Of a stretch of DNA of 64,000 bases, positions 33,528 to 44,231 are shown one piece after another. Both the position numbers and the translations under genes were made by a program. The stretch comes from Hirundichthys speculiger (Eukaryota; Chordata; Actinopteri; Beloniformes; Exocoetidae), in assembly GCA_018398805.1 (NCBI GenBank), contig JAGFBZ010000817.1:1754001-1818000 (forward strand), read 5' to 3'. Each line of letters begins with the position of its first letter. Within the stretch, counting starts at the first letter, position 1. A model generated the notes under the pieces. That model was not told the DNA's origin. It saw only the letters and a program-made list of their open reading frames with translations, and did not search any database.

Positions 33528-36500
33528 CTGCAGGGGCAGAGCAGAGACAGTATCAGTTTAGGGCCGACATGGAGAGGGGAAAAAAAAGAAAAAAAAAACA
33601 CACGGACACACACACAGAGGGAATAATGCAGGAGAAGATGACTTGGTCAAGCTTTAGATGAAGTTAGTACATATGCATGCTACTTTTTAGTCTACTTTTG
33701 TTGCGTTTGGTGCATATTTTGTTTTTTAATGTTCATATTTGGCTTCAGTATAAGGTCTTCTCCTGTATTTACCCTTCAGGAAAGGAGAGGAAGACGTCTA
33801 CCTATTTCATTAAAACATGGGAACGTAGACTGATCTTAAAACTGTGTGATAATACAAAAAATCTTCCTCCTTTAATGAACTAATGTGTTTTTGCAGTAAT
33901 TTGTATGGTGTCATGCATATTCATTCTCTTTTTTATGTCAAGTTATTTTTTTCTTAAATGTATGTGATTATGTCTTTTATTGAATACTTCTACTCAAATA
34001 AGTAAATTGTATTGAATGGAGCTGAATACGACGGGCCTTTAAGTCAAATCAGCAGATGTTAAATGCTAAAGTTGACATGCTCTGAAATTAACAATATGCT
34101 TTTAAATGACTGTATATGTATAAAATGAATGTTTTCTCAAATACTCATATGGGCTTGATAGGGAGAAAAAAAAACAATCATGCTGTTACAGGAGGATTCA
34201 AAGACAGTTCAAGCTAAAAGGGAAGTATGGACTCCAGTGAAAGACACTTAGAAGACAAAGAAGTCCAACTGAAGCCTCAAAAATAAAATGAGAGGTAAGG
34301 CTTCTAAGTTCTTGTCCATACTTCATCAAAAATATGATTATGGAGAATCTGCACAGTTTAGAATTACCAGTTATACATGCAGCAATGCAAGAAAAAGCAG
34401 TCAAGACAAGTCAACTGATTTGACTGACAGAAACAGAAAGCAGGGGCTTACAGCAAAACAAATTGTACCAAATAATATGTAAACTTCTAGCCAACCAATA
34501 AAATGACCTACCACTGCAAAATAGGAATACTGATTGTAAAGCAAATTGCTAAAGCACATCTAAAGTGTTTTACCTTAACTGTGATTACTAATGTGGTACA
34601 ATAATAAAATACTAAGCATGTAAACCCAGTGAATAACTGAAACATACTATCCAGCAAAAGTCTACACTAACTGCATGAACACAATTAGAAATCCAAACAT
34701 AAACAGAGTTTAGTTGAATATTGAAGCCCTCTGTATATGTTTTTTTCACACATCTGTATGCTTTATTACATCTATGAACTTTATTTCCTGTTTATAAGAT
34801 CCCAATGCAATATCACATATCTGTTAAAAACAATATAACAGTAGCATACATGTCCAACAGGATTAAACATATTAATAGTGAAAGGCTTACGCAAAGCAAT
34901 TCACCATATAATTTGAAAAAAAAAAATTTTTTGGGAAAAAAAAATACATTTTTCCATAAAGGGTTTCCGTTAAAGTGGAAGTGAAGCACTGAATAATGTC
35001 AGTGTATTTTGGTTGCTTTTCATGTATGGTGAGACATGTTTGTATAGTTAAACCTGAAATTTTAGTAGTTTGGCTGAGAAATTATGTTGTATTTCACATT
35101 TCCACCACAAGGCGCAGTAACCTTGAAGAAGCCAACATGTGACGTCACTTGTATGGTTGGTTGCGGACCTCCACTGGTTTCAGTGAATGTTGCTGGTTTT
35201 CTGTAACGCTGCCATAGATGGGACGGATCAGAGAACACAGAAAATCCAGTGACCACATTCTTCCTCTGAATAATTTCAGTCACTTTATTTCTCTCCATTG
35301 AGATAAAACAGACTTGGATTGGGGAATACCTCACATCCTAGAGTAGTAAACAGCCTCAGTTACTCCTCTGTTGGCTGGCTGCTCTGAAACACTGTGATCC
35401 ACCTGTGGGACCAGGACAAAGTCTGCTGTGACCACTTTAATTATTATCAGAAGTGAGTGTGGGAAGTTTGCTCACAGCACCACAAACCGTCTGAAGACAG
35501 AGGCTGTGGCATCAGTGTTCAGTTTCAGCGACTATACTGATGGGAATACATAAACAAGCTAGCCAGGCAGAGGAGCAAAAGGTGAATGTACTCCGACTAT
35601 GTTTTTTAATTCATCAGGGGCATATTTAAGTAGGGTGACATGCCTATCAGACAGCTGTCACACACACAGAGACGAGGGAGACGAGGAAGACATTGAATCC
35701 AACAACGTTAACTAAGGCTATGTCTGCGCTCGTCTGCTCTAAACAGCAATATTCAAAACAAAACAGATCTGCATCTCTGCATCTCTGCATCTCAGATCTC
35801 CATCGTTACACGGCCGTAATCACACATGTTTGCGTACGAATGAAAACAGCAGGAAACTCAGCTGGAAAAAAAATCTTTGTAGCAAATTGATCATATAACA
35901 TCTTTCCATTAACAGTTTATGAACTTCCAGTAGCTGTTTACCAGCTAGTGTATAGCAACCAGCGCCAGCTGAAAGCTACCCACAGCCAGATACAGAACCA
36001 TTCCTGTGACGTCACCCACGGCAACAACAAAGATGGCTACTTGCGGCCTAGCACATTTAAAGTAAAAGCTTACTATTGGTTATTTTTCACAGAAGAGGCT
36101 TATTTTGTAACTTTCTTGTTTTTGTTTTATATCTTGAAAACTCATGATGCTATATGATGTGTTATTTATTTTTGCACTGCATTTCTTATATAAGGCTTTG
36201 TTCTCTCTGCTAACTGCTGGTACAATTTGCTTATTCATCCATTATCATCTCCACAGGAAAATGCAACTTGGTTTTGGTTTCCCAAACAGGTTAGTGAACT
36301 GAACATAAAGGTCATCATCTAAGTTCTGCCTATTAGTATTACTTTACCTCACATATGGGAGGATCTTTTAGTAAATGAGTGCAAGGTTTGCATTTTCAGT
36401 GCCTGAGTTTACGTCACACAAGAGTAAAAATTAAAAAAAGCCCTTTGTCCTAAAAAAAAAAAAAAAAACCCCTGTGGAGATCACTTCCTGCATTGCTTTG

Positions 36501-36862
36501 GTAAAAATACAAATTATGCAGAATAGGGTCAATCACTGAACTCAGTATGAAAAAAAAAGAAAAAACAGGGAATGGGAGGGTCCCTGTCAAAAATGTGTTC
36601 ACATTAGTTGAGCATGCACTACAGTATTAGGAAATAATGGTTTGTATGGGTTAAAATGAGTAATAAAAAGTTTAATAATTACACCAAGGAATCAAACAGA
36701 AGTTAATGGCACAATGCACTGCACTGAGAGGGAAACGTAAAACTACCATTTCCCCAAGAATGCATTTTCCAAAGTATGGAAACAAACAAACAAAAATAGC
36801 CAGTCAACAGTCAATAAGCAAAACCCAAACCCAGTCTGTGCCCTTCAGACAGGGCCCATTAC

Positions 36863-36910
36863 CTGGACCCTAGGGGCAAAAGGCGTTGTTCTTCTACTAA
36901 GGCTTTGGCT
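36863..36910 (-). CDS. rims2: rims2 48-nt optional exon at the N-terminal edge of C2A
   Basis: The block has acceptor TTGCTTATCCAG and donor TCCAG|GTAATG. It is exactly 16 codons, phase 0 to 0, encoding SQSLSRRTTPFAPRVQ. A nearly identical insert between GQLS and the C2A start is, from memory, a known alternative segment in mammalian RIM2. It is basic and Ser/Thr-rich and sits directly before the first C2A beta strand. Skipping or inclusion leaves the frame unchanged. Confidence 0.9.
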
Positions 36911-37551
36911 CTGGATAAGCAAATTTAAACAGCAAAAGAGAAAAAAAACAAGAAAGAAAAAAAGAAAATGCAATAAAACCAAAAACCCACAAGACAAAAA
37001 AATTCACTTTACACTCAAAACACAACGACAGACGTTTGTAGTATACATGGAAGATCTGTGGCTGTTGCTTCGTTCTGACTTTTTTTTTTTCAGTCATTAT
37101 TTTTAAAGATTACACATGCCTGAGCTTTACCTGCTCTGTTCTGCACGAGTGCTGTTCTTTGGCAGGTCTGAAATGAGGTCAATACAACCTCAAATGAACA
37201 TTACAAGACATTTCAAAGTGTGTTAACCTGTGTAATTTAGCAAAAAGAAAAAAGAATGTGTAAAATCTCAAGTACTTAAATAAAATAAAACATTTTCTTG
37301 AAGGTGTTCCACCTCTCATTTGGGAAGGTTCACAATTAGAAGTGGTGTCAGGACATTTATACTTTATAGCCCAATGTTACTTTATAACCCAACTTCTGGG
37401 GCAGAAAATTGACAGGAAAACATGCCCTAAAGGTGTGACATTATTGCGAAAGCCAGTTCCTCATGTGGCTCTTTGAATTTGAAAGTTGATTTATCTCTTG
37501 CTTTAATGAAGCCCTTTACCCGTTTACCCCAGGATGGTTTTTATTCTAGAT

Positions 37552-38357
37552 CGGGGTGTCAGACTCATTTTCACTGAGGGCCACATCAGCATCATGGTTG
37601 CCGTCGAAGGGCCAGATTGACAGCATGAATGTAACAAAATGCAATGTAAATCAAAATAAATTAAACTGCGCCTTATTATATTGTTAAATAACTGTTTCTG
37701 TATTTATTATGTATTAAAGTTTCAAATATTTAACTCATTATTATATTAAACACAGGGTTTGTGCTTGTAAACTTACTGCACAGGTGATGTTTACAGAGTC
37801 CATTGCTATGGAAACGGACTCTGCAAACATCACTCAGAGTATCCATTACCTTGGTTTCAGAAGCGGAAGCGATTCTTTGTTTTTCTTGTAGGCTAAATTT
37901 AGCATACTTAGCTCCATGTTTGTTGTCAAAATGCTGACGTAGATTATACTCTTTCACGACGGACACCGGCTCATAATACAAAAGACACACTGTTTTTTTC
38001 ACCTTGAGGTACAAACTTGTATTCGTTTTCCTGTCGTTCATGAAATTGTCTTCCTTGTGCATCTATTTCTCTTCTCTTGAACATATTGGAGTTAGTTTGT
38101 AGAGGTTTTTCTAAAGTCCATCAGTTGTGAAAATTGTCTTCATGGCTTTCTCATGGTGGGATACTGGTATCGCTTTGGGTGACGACGAAATGTATTGTGG
38201 GAGATGTAGTTTATTGTGCTTTAAAGCGGTGTAAGCTTATTTTAAGTCTTAAAGTATTGGTTTAAAATTTAAGCCTTTAATACACAAGCTCTCAAGGGCC
38301 ACATAAATTACGTGGTGGGCCACATTTGGCCCGCGGGCCTTGTGTTTGACACATGTG
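37552..38357 (-). mobile_element. hAT-family transposon, internally deleted, 8-bp TSD
   Basis: This 806-bp element is flanked by the perfect 8-bp direct repeat TTCTAGAT (37544-37551 and 38358-38365), the hAT signature. The ends are CGGGGTGTCAGACTCATTTT and, reversed, CACATGTGTCAAACACAAGG; both lead into 'GGGCCACAT' and 'GGCCCGCGGGCC' subterminal sequence typical of vertebrate hAT elements. It contains the start of a BED-finger/transposase frame on the minus strand. It sits in the intron between the linker exon at 38619 and the 48-nt exon at 36863. Confidence 0.9.
37730..38062 (-). pseudogene. hAT transposase N-terminal fragment
   Basis: This open frame of about 110 residues contains KEYNLRQHFDNKHGAKYAKF followed by SLQEKQRIA. 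That is the N-terminal zinc-finger-like region seen in hAT transposases and in their domesticated vertebrate relatives. The expected Cys-x-x-Cys half is degraded (VCLLYYE where a CLIC-type pair is normal). The RNase-H-like catalytic part and the C-terminal hATC dimerisation region are missing. It is a remnant, not a host gene. Confidence 0.78.
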
Positions 38358-38618
38358 TTCTAGATAATAGACAGCACAGAACATAACCTGATTTACAGTT
38401 CTGCGTTGGGTTGGCCAAGGACCAGCTGAATAACTTGAGTGGGGAAATGCAGAGGAAAGTAGGCCCAACAAACATCTGAACTCAGATTTTAATCATAATT
38501 TAGGCAACATAAAACATTCTCAATGTGAATGTCACAACTCGCTAACAGTCTCAACAGCGTATTAACGGTTCAGTCTCTCCAGAGGCTTTCAGCTGTATGT
38601 CAGGTTGAGGTCACTTAC

Positions 38619-38731
38619 TGAAAGCTGTCCTGACAGGTACTGGGGCGCGTCCCTCAGCATGCTGGGACTCATTGGGGATGTGACTGAGATTGACGGGCGA
38701 TCCATCTTCTGAGACTCAAAAGAACTCGAAC
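38619..38731 (-). CDS. rims2: rims2 PDZ-C2A linker exon
   Basis: This 113-bp exon (phase 1 to 0) has acceptor GGTCTGTCAG and donor TTTCA|GTAAGT. It encodes SSSFESQKMDRPSISVTSPM and then SPSMLRDAPQYLSGQLS, the conserved RIM linker leading into C2A. It ends at a codon boundary, so it can splice either to the 48-nt optional exon (36863-36910) or directly to the C2A exon beginning VKLWYDKV. Confidence 0.95.
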
Positions 38732-39012
38732 CTGACAGACCAGAGTAACACAGTCTCATTATGTTGTGCTTATGTTGGTTTCAGTTTGTACTTTTAGTGA
38801 CACAAGCCAATATAACAAGATAGATGAAAGACACAGAAATGAGGAGAGACACAATAAGGGCAAGAAATCTTTGAATGTATAAGACCGAAAGATAAAGAGG
38901 CAGAGTGACAGAAGCAACTATGTGAGACATTTCTTTCACTTGATGTTTCTAGGCTGATTAATAAAATTAAAACAGAATAATGAAAACAGTTGAAGCTCAG
39001 AATAATGCTCAC

Positions 39013-39059
39013 TTGATTCCAGCTGTGAATGTGTGCTGTCTGGTATCCTTGGAATATCT
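39013..39059 (-). CDS. rims2: rims2 short linker exon after PDZ
   Basis: This 47-bp exon (phase 2 to 1) has acceptor TTTTTTCAG and donor TCAA|GTGAGC. It encodes DIPRIPDSTHSQLES, which I recognise from RIM proteins directly after the PDZ domain (SRPIGDIPRIPDS). It is too short to stand out as an ORF; the frame joins on both sides confirm it. Confidence 0.94.
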
Positions 39060-39983
39060 CTGAAAAAATAAAATTAAATAAAACAAAAAAAAAAAAAAAG
39101 AAAAGGAGTGTTACTTTAAAAAGAGGAAGGATTGAGTGGATCAGTTTAAGCTGATGCTAAATACACTTTGCTTTAATGAGCGTAAGTACCACATTACTCT
39201 TCATTCACCCAGCAGCCTCCTCAGCAGCACAGAGCAGAGTATAGGAACTGGCAAAGCAAAGGTGTAACTGATGTTCTGTAAAGTTTTTACTTCAAAAATA
39301 ATTTGAAGAGAGGGGGCAATGTGGCTGGCTTCCCTTTTGCTATGAGGCAATGGTCAATGCAATTCAAGAAGACAGACGGACACAGGGCAGGCAAGGTGTT
39401 GAATAAACATGGCTGCACCTCTCTTTCACGAAACCCATTCTGCAAGAACAGAAGCTTTGTTCCCTCTCAGATTTGAAATGAAAACTTTTTCTGAGTCTTA
39501 GGAGCAAGAAAAAAAAAATGTAAAGAGATTATGATGGCTTTGAGAAAGAAAAGTCTATGAAGGATATTAAGTCAACCTGATGACAAAATCTGTTTCCAAT
39601 TAGTTTGAGTTTGTGACATTAATATTATTATCAGTGGTTAGCACAAGATATTATTTTAAAAAAATAATAATAAAAAGATTTCTTTTGACAAGCTAGCTTT
39701 TTTTTTTTTTTTTTTTACAGCTCAGACATTCAGTTTTTTAGTAGTCCAGTTGTTCTTGCCTATCAAGCAAAATGTCAGATTGCTAGGCAAAGAAACTTCA
39801 TTCATTAACATTATTCCTCCTTCAGGGTCACATAAATTTTCCCAGCATGTACCTAGTTGGAAGCAAGTAGATGCTAAGGCAGGATCCTAGTAATGGCTTA
39901 AACTGATTTGAATCACAGGCTACATTTTCAAACCACAACTTAAAAAAAAAAAGAAAAGAAAAAAGGTGGGTCGTAGAACACAC

Positions 39984-40107
39984 CCTATAGGCCGTGATAC
40001 CACCAGCTCCACCTGCGGCTCAGGCTTGGATTCTAATATGATATTGTAAACTTCTTTGAATGTGGCTCCTTGCAAAAGCTTTCCATTCCACTCCAGCACC
40101 TGATCAC
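39984..40107 (-). CDS. rims2: rims2 PDZ exon 3
   Basis: This 124-bp exon (phase 1 to 2) has acceptor TTTTTTCAG and donor ATAGG|GTGTGT. It encodes DQVLEWNGKLLQGATFKEV, NIILESKPEPQVELVVSRPI and the first two bases of the following Gly codon. It completes the PDZ domain: the D-x-V-L-E-W-N-G strand, then the alpha-2 helix and last strand. Confidence 0.96.
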
Positions 40108-40127
40108 CTGAAAAAACAGCACATCAG

Positions 40128-40170
40128 AATCAGAAATCCTTTATTGATCCCCGCAGGGAAATTTCTTAAG
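40128..40170 (+). repeat. short 'TTTATTGATCCC' interspersed-repeat tail
   Basis: AATCAGAAATCCTTTATTGA, then TCCCCGCAGGGAAATTTCTT is a short motif recurring in many teleost retroelement 3' ends. It lies between two PDZ exons. Confidence 0.55.
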
Positions 40171-40219
40171 TCACAGGGATATGTTTGAACATGGAATGTT
40201 ATTACATGGAATATTTTCA

Positions 40220-40251
40220 ATCTTTATTTTATTTATTTATTTATTTATTTG
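40220..40251. repeat. (TTTA)n short simple repeat
   Basis: About seven TTTA units lie in the 241-nt intron between two PDZ exons, directly after a retroelement-tail fragment. Confidence 0.9.
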
Positions 40252-40348
40252 TGACAATGACAGTGACAAATTCACACAAATGCGATATGCCCTTCAGATT
40301 CTATGAAATCCATTACATCATCAACTCGTCTGTGCACGTTTCCAGTAC

Positions 40349-40448
40349 CTGGTCTGAGGTGTCCAACAGTGTCTGCTAGACTTCCTTTCCTCACTTTAGT
40401 GATGAAAGCACAAAGTCTACCAGATTCTGTCATCTTGCCTCCCACCAC
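40349..40448 (-). CDS. rims2: rims2 PDZ exon 2
   Basis: This 100-bp exon (phase 0 to 1) has acceptor TTCTGCAG and donor CCAG|GTACTG. It encodes VVGGKMTESGRLCAFITKV, then KGSLADTVGHLRPG, the core beta strands and first helix of the PDZ fold. It follows LGLK of the preceding exon exactly, giving LGLKVVGG. Confidence 0.96.
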
Positions 40449-41861
40449 CTGCAGAAGCAGAGGTTTAGCAATATATTAAAACCCAAGTCGACTTGTAAGA
40501 CCAAACATGTGCTTACAAAACCACGATTCATTCAGCACAGCATAACCTATAAAGATGAAGCTTGAGAATGTTTTTTTTTTTGTTTTGTTTTTTTTTCCCT
40601 CAAAGTGTCCTCTTGATGTCGTGGGTTAAGCTCTTGCCTGTAAGGTATGAGTCCTCAATAAAAGCATCACAAGGAGAGGGTCAGTGGTAAAAAGTAAACC
40701 TGTGCCTCTTAGAAAAATGTCCATGGATTAGCTTTCCTCCCTGGGGACACAATCTGGTGAGGCTCTGTGGTTCTGTGACAGTGCAGGCCCGTGGGCTATG
40801 GCTGTACTGTACAGTCCTGCGCTGCTGTACTCCAACGCACTCAGCTTACATTAGCATCATACAAACAAAAATCCCTCTTAATGGCAACTGAATGCCAGCA
40901 TACAAAGGAGCTTAGAGAAGTCTGTTAAATGAAATGGTTTTATGTAACAGGCAGGAGCTAGAAAGGGAGGCTCGTGGAGAAGATGAGAGGGAAGGTCTGA
41001 CAGTGAGGGCGAGGCTGGCAGCCTGACTGATGGACTGACTGGCTGGACTGCCGTGCTGTTTGGCTGCTGCTGCCGCTGCTGCTGAGCAGACAGAAATGCA
41101 CAGAAGCATTGAGCAGACACAAACATGCCATCTCAGGAGGCTCATTCAATCAGTAATGATTTTTCCCCATCTTTCCGGCTTGGTTCTCTGTCCTCGTGAC
41201 AGGCTTTATGCAACTGTGCAAAGTAAAAGTAAAATTTCTACAACAGTAGCATAAAAAAAATGAAAAATAGAAAAAGCTTCACTTTGGCAAATATTTAACA
41301 CAATTAGAAAAGGAAAACTATTCTGCTGTGAAAAGCTAAAGCAGGAAAAAGACAGAAAAAGTGTAGAATATGAATATTTAATTGACTATGTTGACATAAA
41401 GTTCATGGTATTGTGGGTTTGCAACTATGCAGACCAAAATATTTAAACTCTGTCAAATTTGGTAATGGACTCCACTGTAACACCATGGTCTGACCTCTGA
41501 CCCTTCTGAGCACCTGAATGCAGTTCAAGGCAGTTGAAGATCAGGATCAAACACTGCTAATTAATATTAATTTGCAGTATAATCAATTTTCTTATAATTA
41601 TTAATACAGAATTGTCTCTTAGTATTATTATAAGAAGAAGAAATAGACCTCCAAATGACAGATCTTAAAACTGAAGAGTTGTCATATGTAACAATAAATT
41701 TCAAAAAAAATTCCTGGATATGACTGGAACCTGAAACTAATATATGTTATGCCAATGTGCTAAATATGGATATGCCATTCAGGGAGAACAGTGACTGATA
41801 TCCAACGTGATGAAGCAGCCCAAGAGCTTAATCCGTGTGAACAGAGGTATCATACGCTTAC

Positions 41862-41981
41862 CTTCAGACCAAGCAGAGCTCCTGAGTCTCGAGGCACGCT
41901 TCCATCTTTCATGCGCTTGTTGAGCATTATACGGCCTATTAGGCGATCCCCATCTTTGGATGGCTGCCATGTGACTGGGTG
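41862..41981 (-). CDS. rims2: rims2 PDZ exon 1
   Basis: This 120-bp exon (40 codons, phase 0 to 0) has acceptor CCTTGTAG and donor CTGAAG|GTAAGC. It starts HPVTWQPSKDGDRLIGRIML and ends SGALLGLK, the first part of the PDZ carboxylate-binding loop (LGLK-VVGG, completed by the next exon). In RIMs this PDZ domain binds the C-terminus of ELKS/CAST and of presynaptic calcium channels, anchoring RIM at the active zone. Confidence 0.96.
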
Positions 41982-43242
41982 CTACAAGGTCAGAGCAACA
42001 ACATACCTTTTGTTTAGCAACTGATGACTTCAGACCAAAGCAAACATCTATCTGTGATGAAAAGGGGCAGTAAAGCAATAATTCACTTGGGGATGAAAGT
42101 TCACACAAACTCTTTAGTTTTGTAAAGACTGCTTTAAAGTTTGAGAAGCAGACTGCTCCTTTTTTTTTTCATTTTTAATTGTGTAGCATTTACCCATTTT
42201 TCTCCTACTACTGCTGGAGAAAAGTGAATTTTTTTTTTTACACCTAAATCCAGTTTGTCAGCACTCTTAGATAGCACTTTCCAGAGCTTGTGTAAACCTG
42301 CCAGTATGAGGGTGGAGTGAGCTTCATGCAGCATGTCATGCATAGAAAAGCAAGCGGCCCCAGTACTCCCCCTCAAACCAGCTCTTCAAACTGGAGCAGG
42401 AAGACTGGAGTCTCACTCCAGTGCATTACTGCACACCAACGCACAACCACTATCAAGTGGAGTAGTGAGGGGAAAGCAGACAGCAAAAAAAGGTGATGAT
42501 AGGCAACCAATAGTTTCAAACCAAATGATGTAGACCATTGGGTGCCAGATTAAAAATCAACAAGGATGAGACATGAACCATCCAGAAAACAGCCATGAGA
42601 CACAGATAAAGTGAAATCACAGACAAAGAGAAGGGAAGGAAAGGGAAAAAAGAAAAAAAAAATGTTTTCAAATTTGTGTAAAACAAGTCCAATCTTCCCT
42701 GTTTTTTGTGCTTTTTTTGTGGTTTTGCTCTAGAAGTGAGTTGGAAGTTGTGCAGGGTTCTGTCTGGACTGGGTGTTGTGAAGTGGGGCAGTAGAGTGAG
42801 AGGGACGGGCCTGAGTAAAGGTGCTCCGACTGCGCTAAACAGGACCACTGCAGAGCAAGAACACAATATACAAAAGGAGAAACGAGCATGCAACTAGGAG
42901 AGACCCACATGTGCCATGACAAACAGAGGTTGTGTGTCAGTGCTCTTTTTACCACTACTGTAAGATGTTCTGTTGGGGGAGCAAAACAGCAAGTACAAGT
43001 AGCAAGCAAAGAGAGTGATCCCAAAACAATTTTTGAGCCACACCGAGCAAGGTGGAGCCAAAAGTAACCGAACACAAAAGAAACCAAATCGCAAGAGAAA
43101 TAAATTTTTTTCAACTCAAAAGAAAAATCGAAAAAATAAACATCTCATCTATTTACACTTAGTGACAGAAAGCAAACAAAGACTTAATGGGTAGGTCATA
43201 AATAATAATAATCACAAAATGCAGGCTAGGTTGTCTCAGTAC
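41982..43242 (-). other. rims2 intron before the first PDZ exon, 1.3 kb
   Basis: It runs from the alternative exon pair to the first PDZ exon. The ORFs inside have no family resemblance. Purine-rich patches near 42600-42660 are low complexity. Confidence 0.7.
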
Positions 43243-43454
43243 CTTCTCACTATGGCTATGCTCCTCGTTTAGGGTAGTGCTACTGCACGTATCAACTCCC
43301 GAGTCTTTAACCTGTGGTTCACACCATGCCAAGTCCTCTTCAAATGAGTGTCCCCCAAAGCGCACCATTTTCTTTTGCCTCTCAGATAAGGTGTGTGTCG
43401 GCTCGGACATAAATGCCTGCTCAATAGTTTTTCTTTTTCCCCTTTGACTGTCCC
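43243..43454 (-). CDS. rims2: rims2 alternative linker exon (GKRKTIEQ type) before PDZ
   Basis: This 212-bp exon has acceptor CACCTGTAG and donor GAGAAG|GTACTG, entering in phase 1 and leaving in phase 0. It encodes 70 full codons beginning DSQRGKRKTIEQ, with FGGHSFEEDLAWCEPQ and KDSGVDTCSSTTLNEEHS. This matches the RIM2 segment recalled as DSQKGKRKTSEQ...GGHSLEEDLEWSEPQ. It is an acidic, Ser/Thr-rich linker ahead of the PDZ domain. A 204-nt intron separates it from the alternative exon at 43659-43726. If both were included, the frame here would shift and run into a stop near the exon's 3' end. Confidence 0.94.
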
Positions 43455-43658
43455 CTACAGGTGTGGGATAAAAACAGAAAGAAAAAACAGAAAAAACAAC
43501 ATGCAAAGGTGTAAATAAAACAAAGGAAACATGAGATGACAAAAGACTCAGGGATACCGGGGGGCTTGGGGAGGAGAGAGACAGAGAGAAGGAGAGAGAG
43601 AGAGATGGGGTTAAAGGATAGGGAGGGGGGGGTCAGGGCAGGGCTCCACATGTCTCAC

Positions 43659-43726
43659 CAAAGACATTGGGGAGGCCTCGCTGCTATGCCATGACGCATG
43701 GTCCCACCAATGGCCATCCAAATCTC
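43659..43726 (-). CDS. rims2: rims2 alternative exon (WHSSEASP type), mutually exclusive with 43243-43454
   Basis: This 68-bp exon has a strong acceptor (TCACCTTACAG) and a donor TTTG|GTGAGA. It joins the preceding exon in phase 1 to read GDLDGHWWDHASWHSSEASPMSL and leaves in phase 0, so it can splice straight to the PDZ exon that begins HPVTWQPS. I recall a closely similar segment (YYWLDPATWHSRETSPISS) immediately before HPVTWQPS in mammalian RIMs, which supports it strongly. It has the same entry and exit phases as the 212-bp exon downstream, so only one of the two can be used in a productive mRNA. Confidence 0.88.
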
Positions 43727-44215
43727 CTGTAAGGTGAGGTGAGGGCAAGGGGGGGTGGGTGGGGGGGGCGCACATACATGAGAAAGGACAGCGAGAGGGA
43801 CAAGTAAAGACACAAGAAACCACACATACTGACCCACACATAATACATGTACGGTACTAGACAAGACACCCAAGTATTCATTCACGCACATGTGCAAAAA
43901 CACTCGCACACTGCTTAAACTCAAAAGACGACCATCATGTGCAACTCTAAGTTCCCTGTGTAGAAAGAAAGATGCAGCTCCTTTCACAATCTCAACAGCA
44001 GAGTGAGGAAGAGGAAACTAGTCGCTGAGAACTGTGATCCTCCAGTACTTATCTGGAAAACCCTCACAGCATACTAAGAAACTCAACGTCAAGAAATGGA
44101 GAATTATTTCTCTTCCCTCTGCAATGACACTGTGGACATAAAGAAACAAGAAAAATCTTCCAGTAATTCTTTTTTTTTATATCAAATTACATAATATTAG
44201 AATAGATTTATCATA

Positions 44216-44231
44216 GGGGGGGGGGGGGGGG
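44216..44231. repeat. poly-G tract (16 nt)
   Basis: A pure G run, i.e. poly-C on the coding strand, in the intron upstream of the alternative exon pair. Such runs are prone to assembly length error. Confidence 0.95.

Larger units (their letters stand above)
31855..35426. repeat. tandem segmental duplication, copy 2
   Basis: This is the right copy, abutting copy 1 with no spacer; the junction reads GTCTGCT/CCAGGATTC with about 1 bp of microhomology. It is about 45 bp shorter overall. Relative to copy 1 it has a roughly 22-bp insertion near 32046, loses about 60 bp near 32335, and has the 1-bp exon insertion at 33440. Beyond 35427 the sequence is unique (GTGACCACTTTAATTATT). Confidence 0.93.

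Noticed and set aside
28237..35426. LTR-retrotransposon interpretation of the two direct repeats
   Set aside because: The repeats abut with no internal region and contain host exons and introns, so they are a segmental duplication and not LTRs.
35763..35796. Short direct repeats of GCATCTCT, considered as a CRISPR-like or iteron array
   Set aside because: Only three short tandem units in a eukaryotic intron; no spacers.
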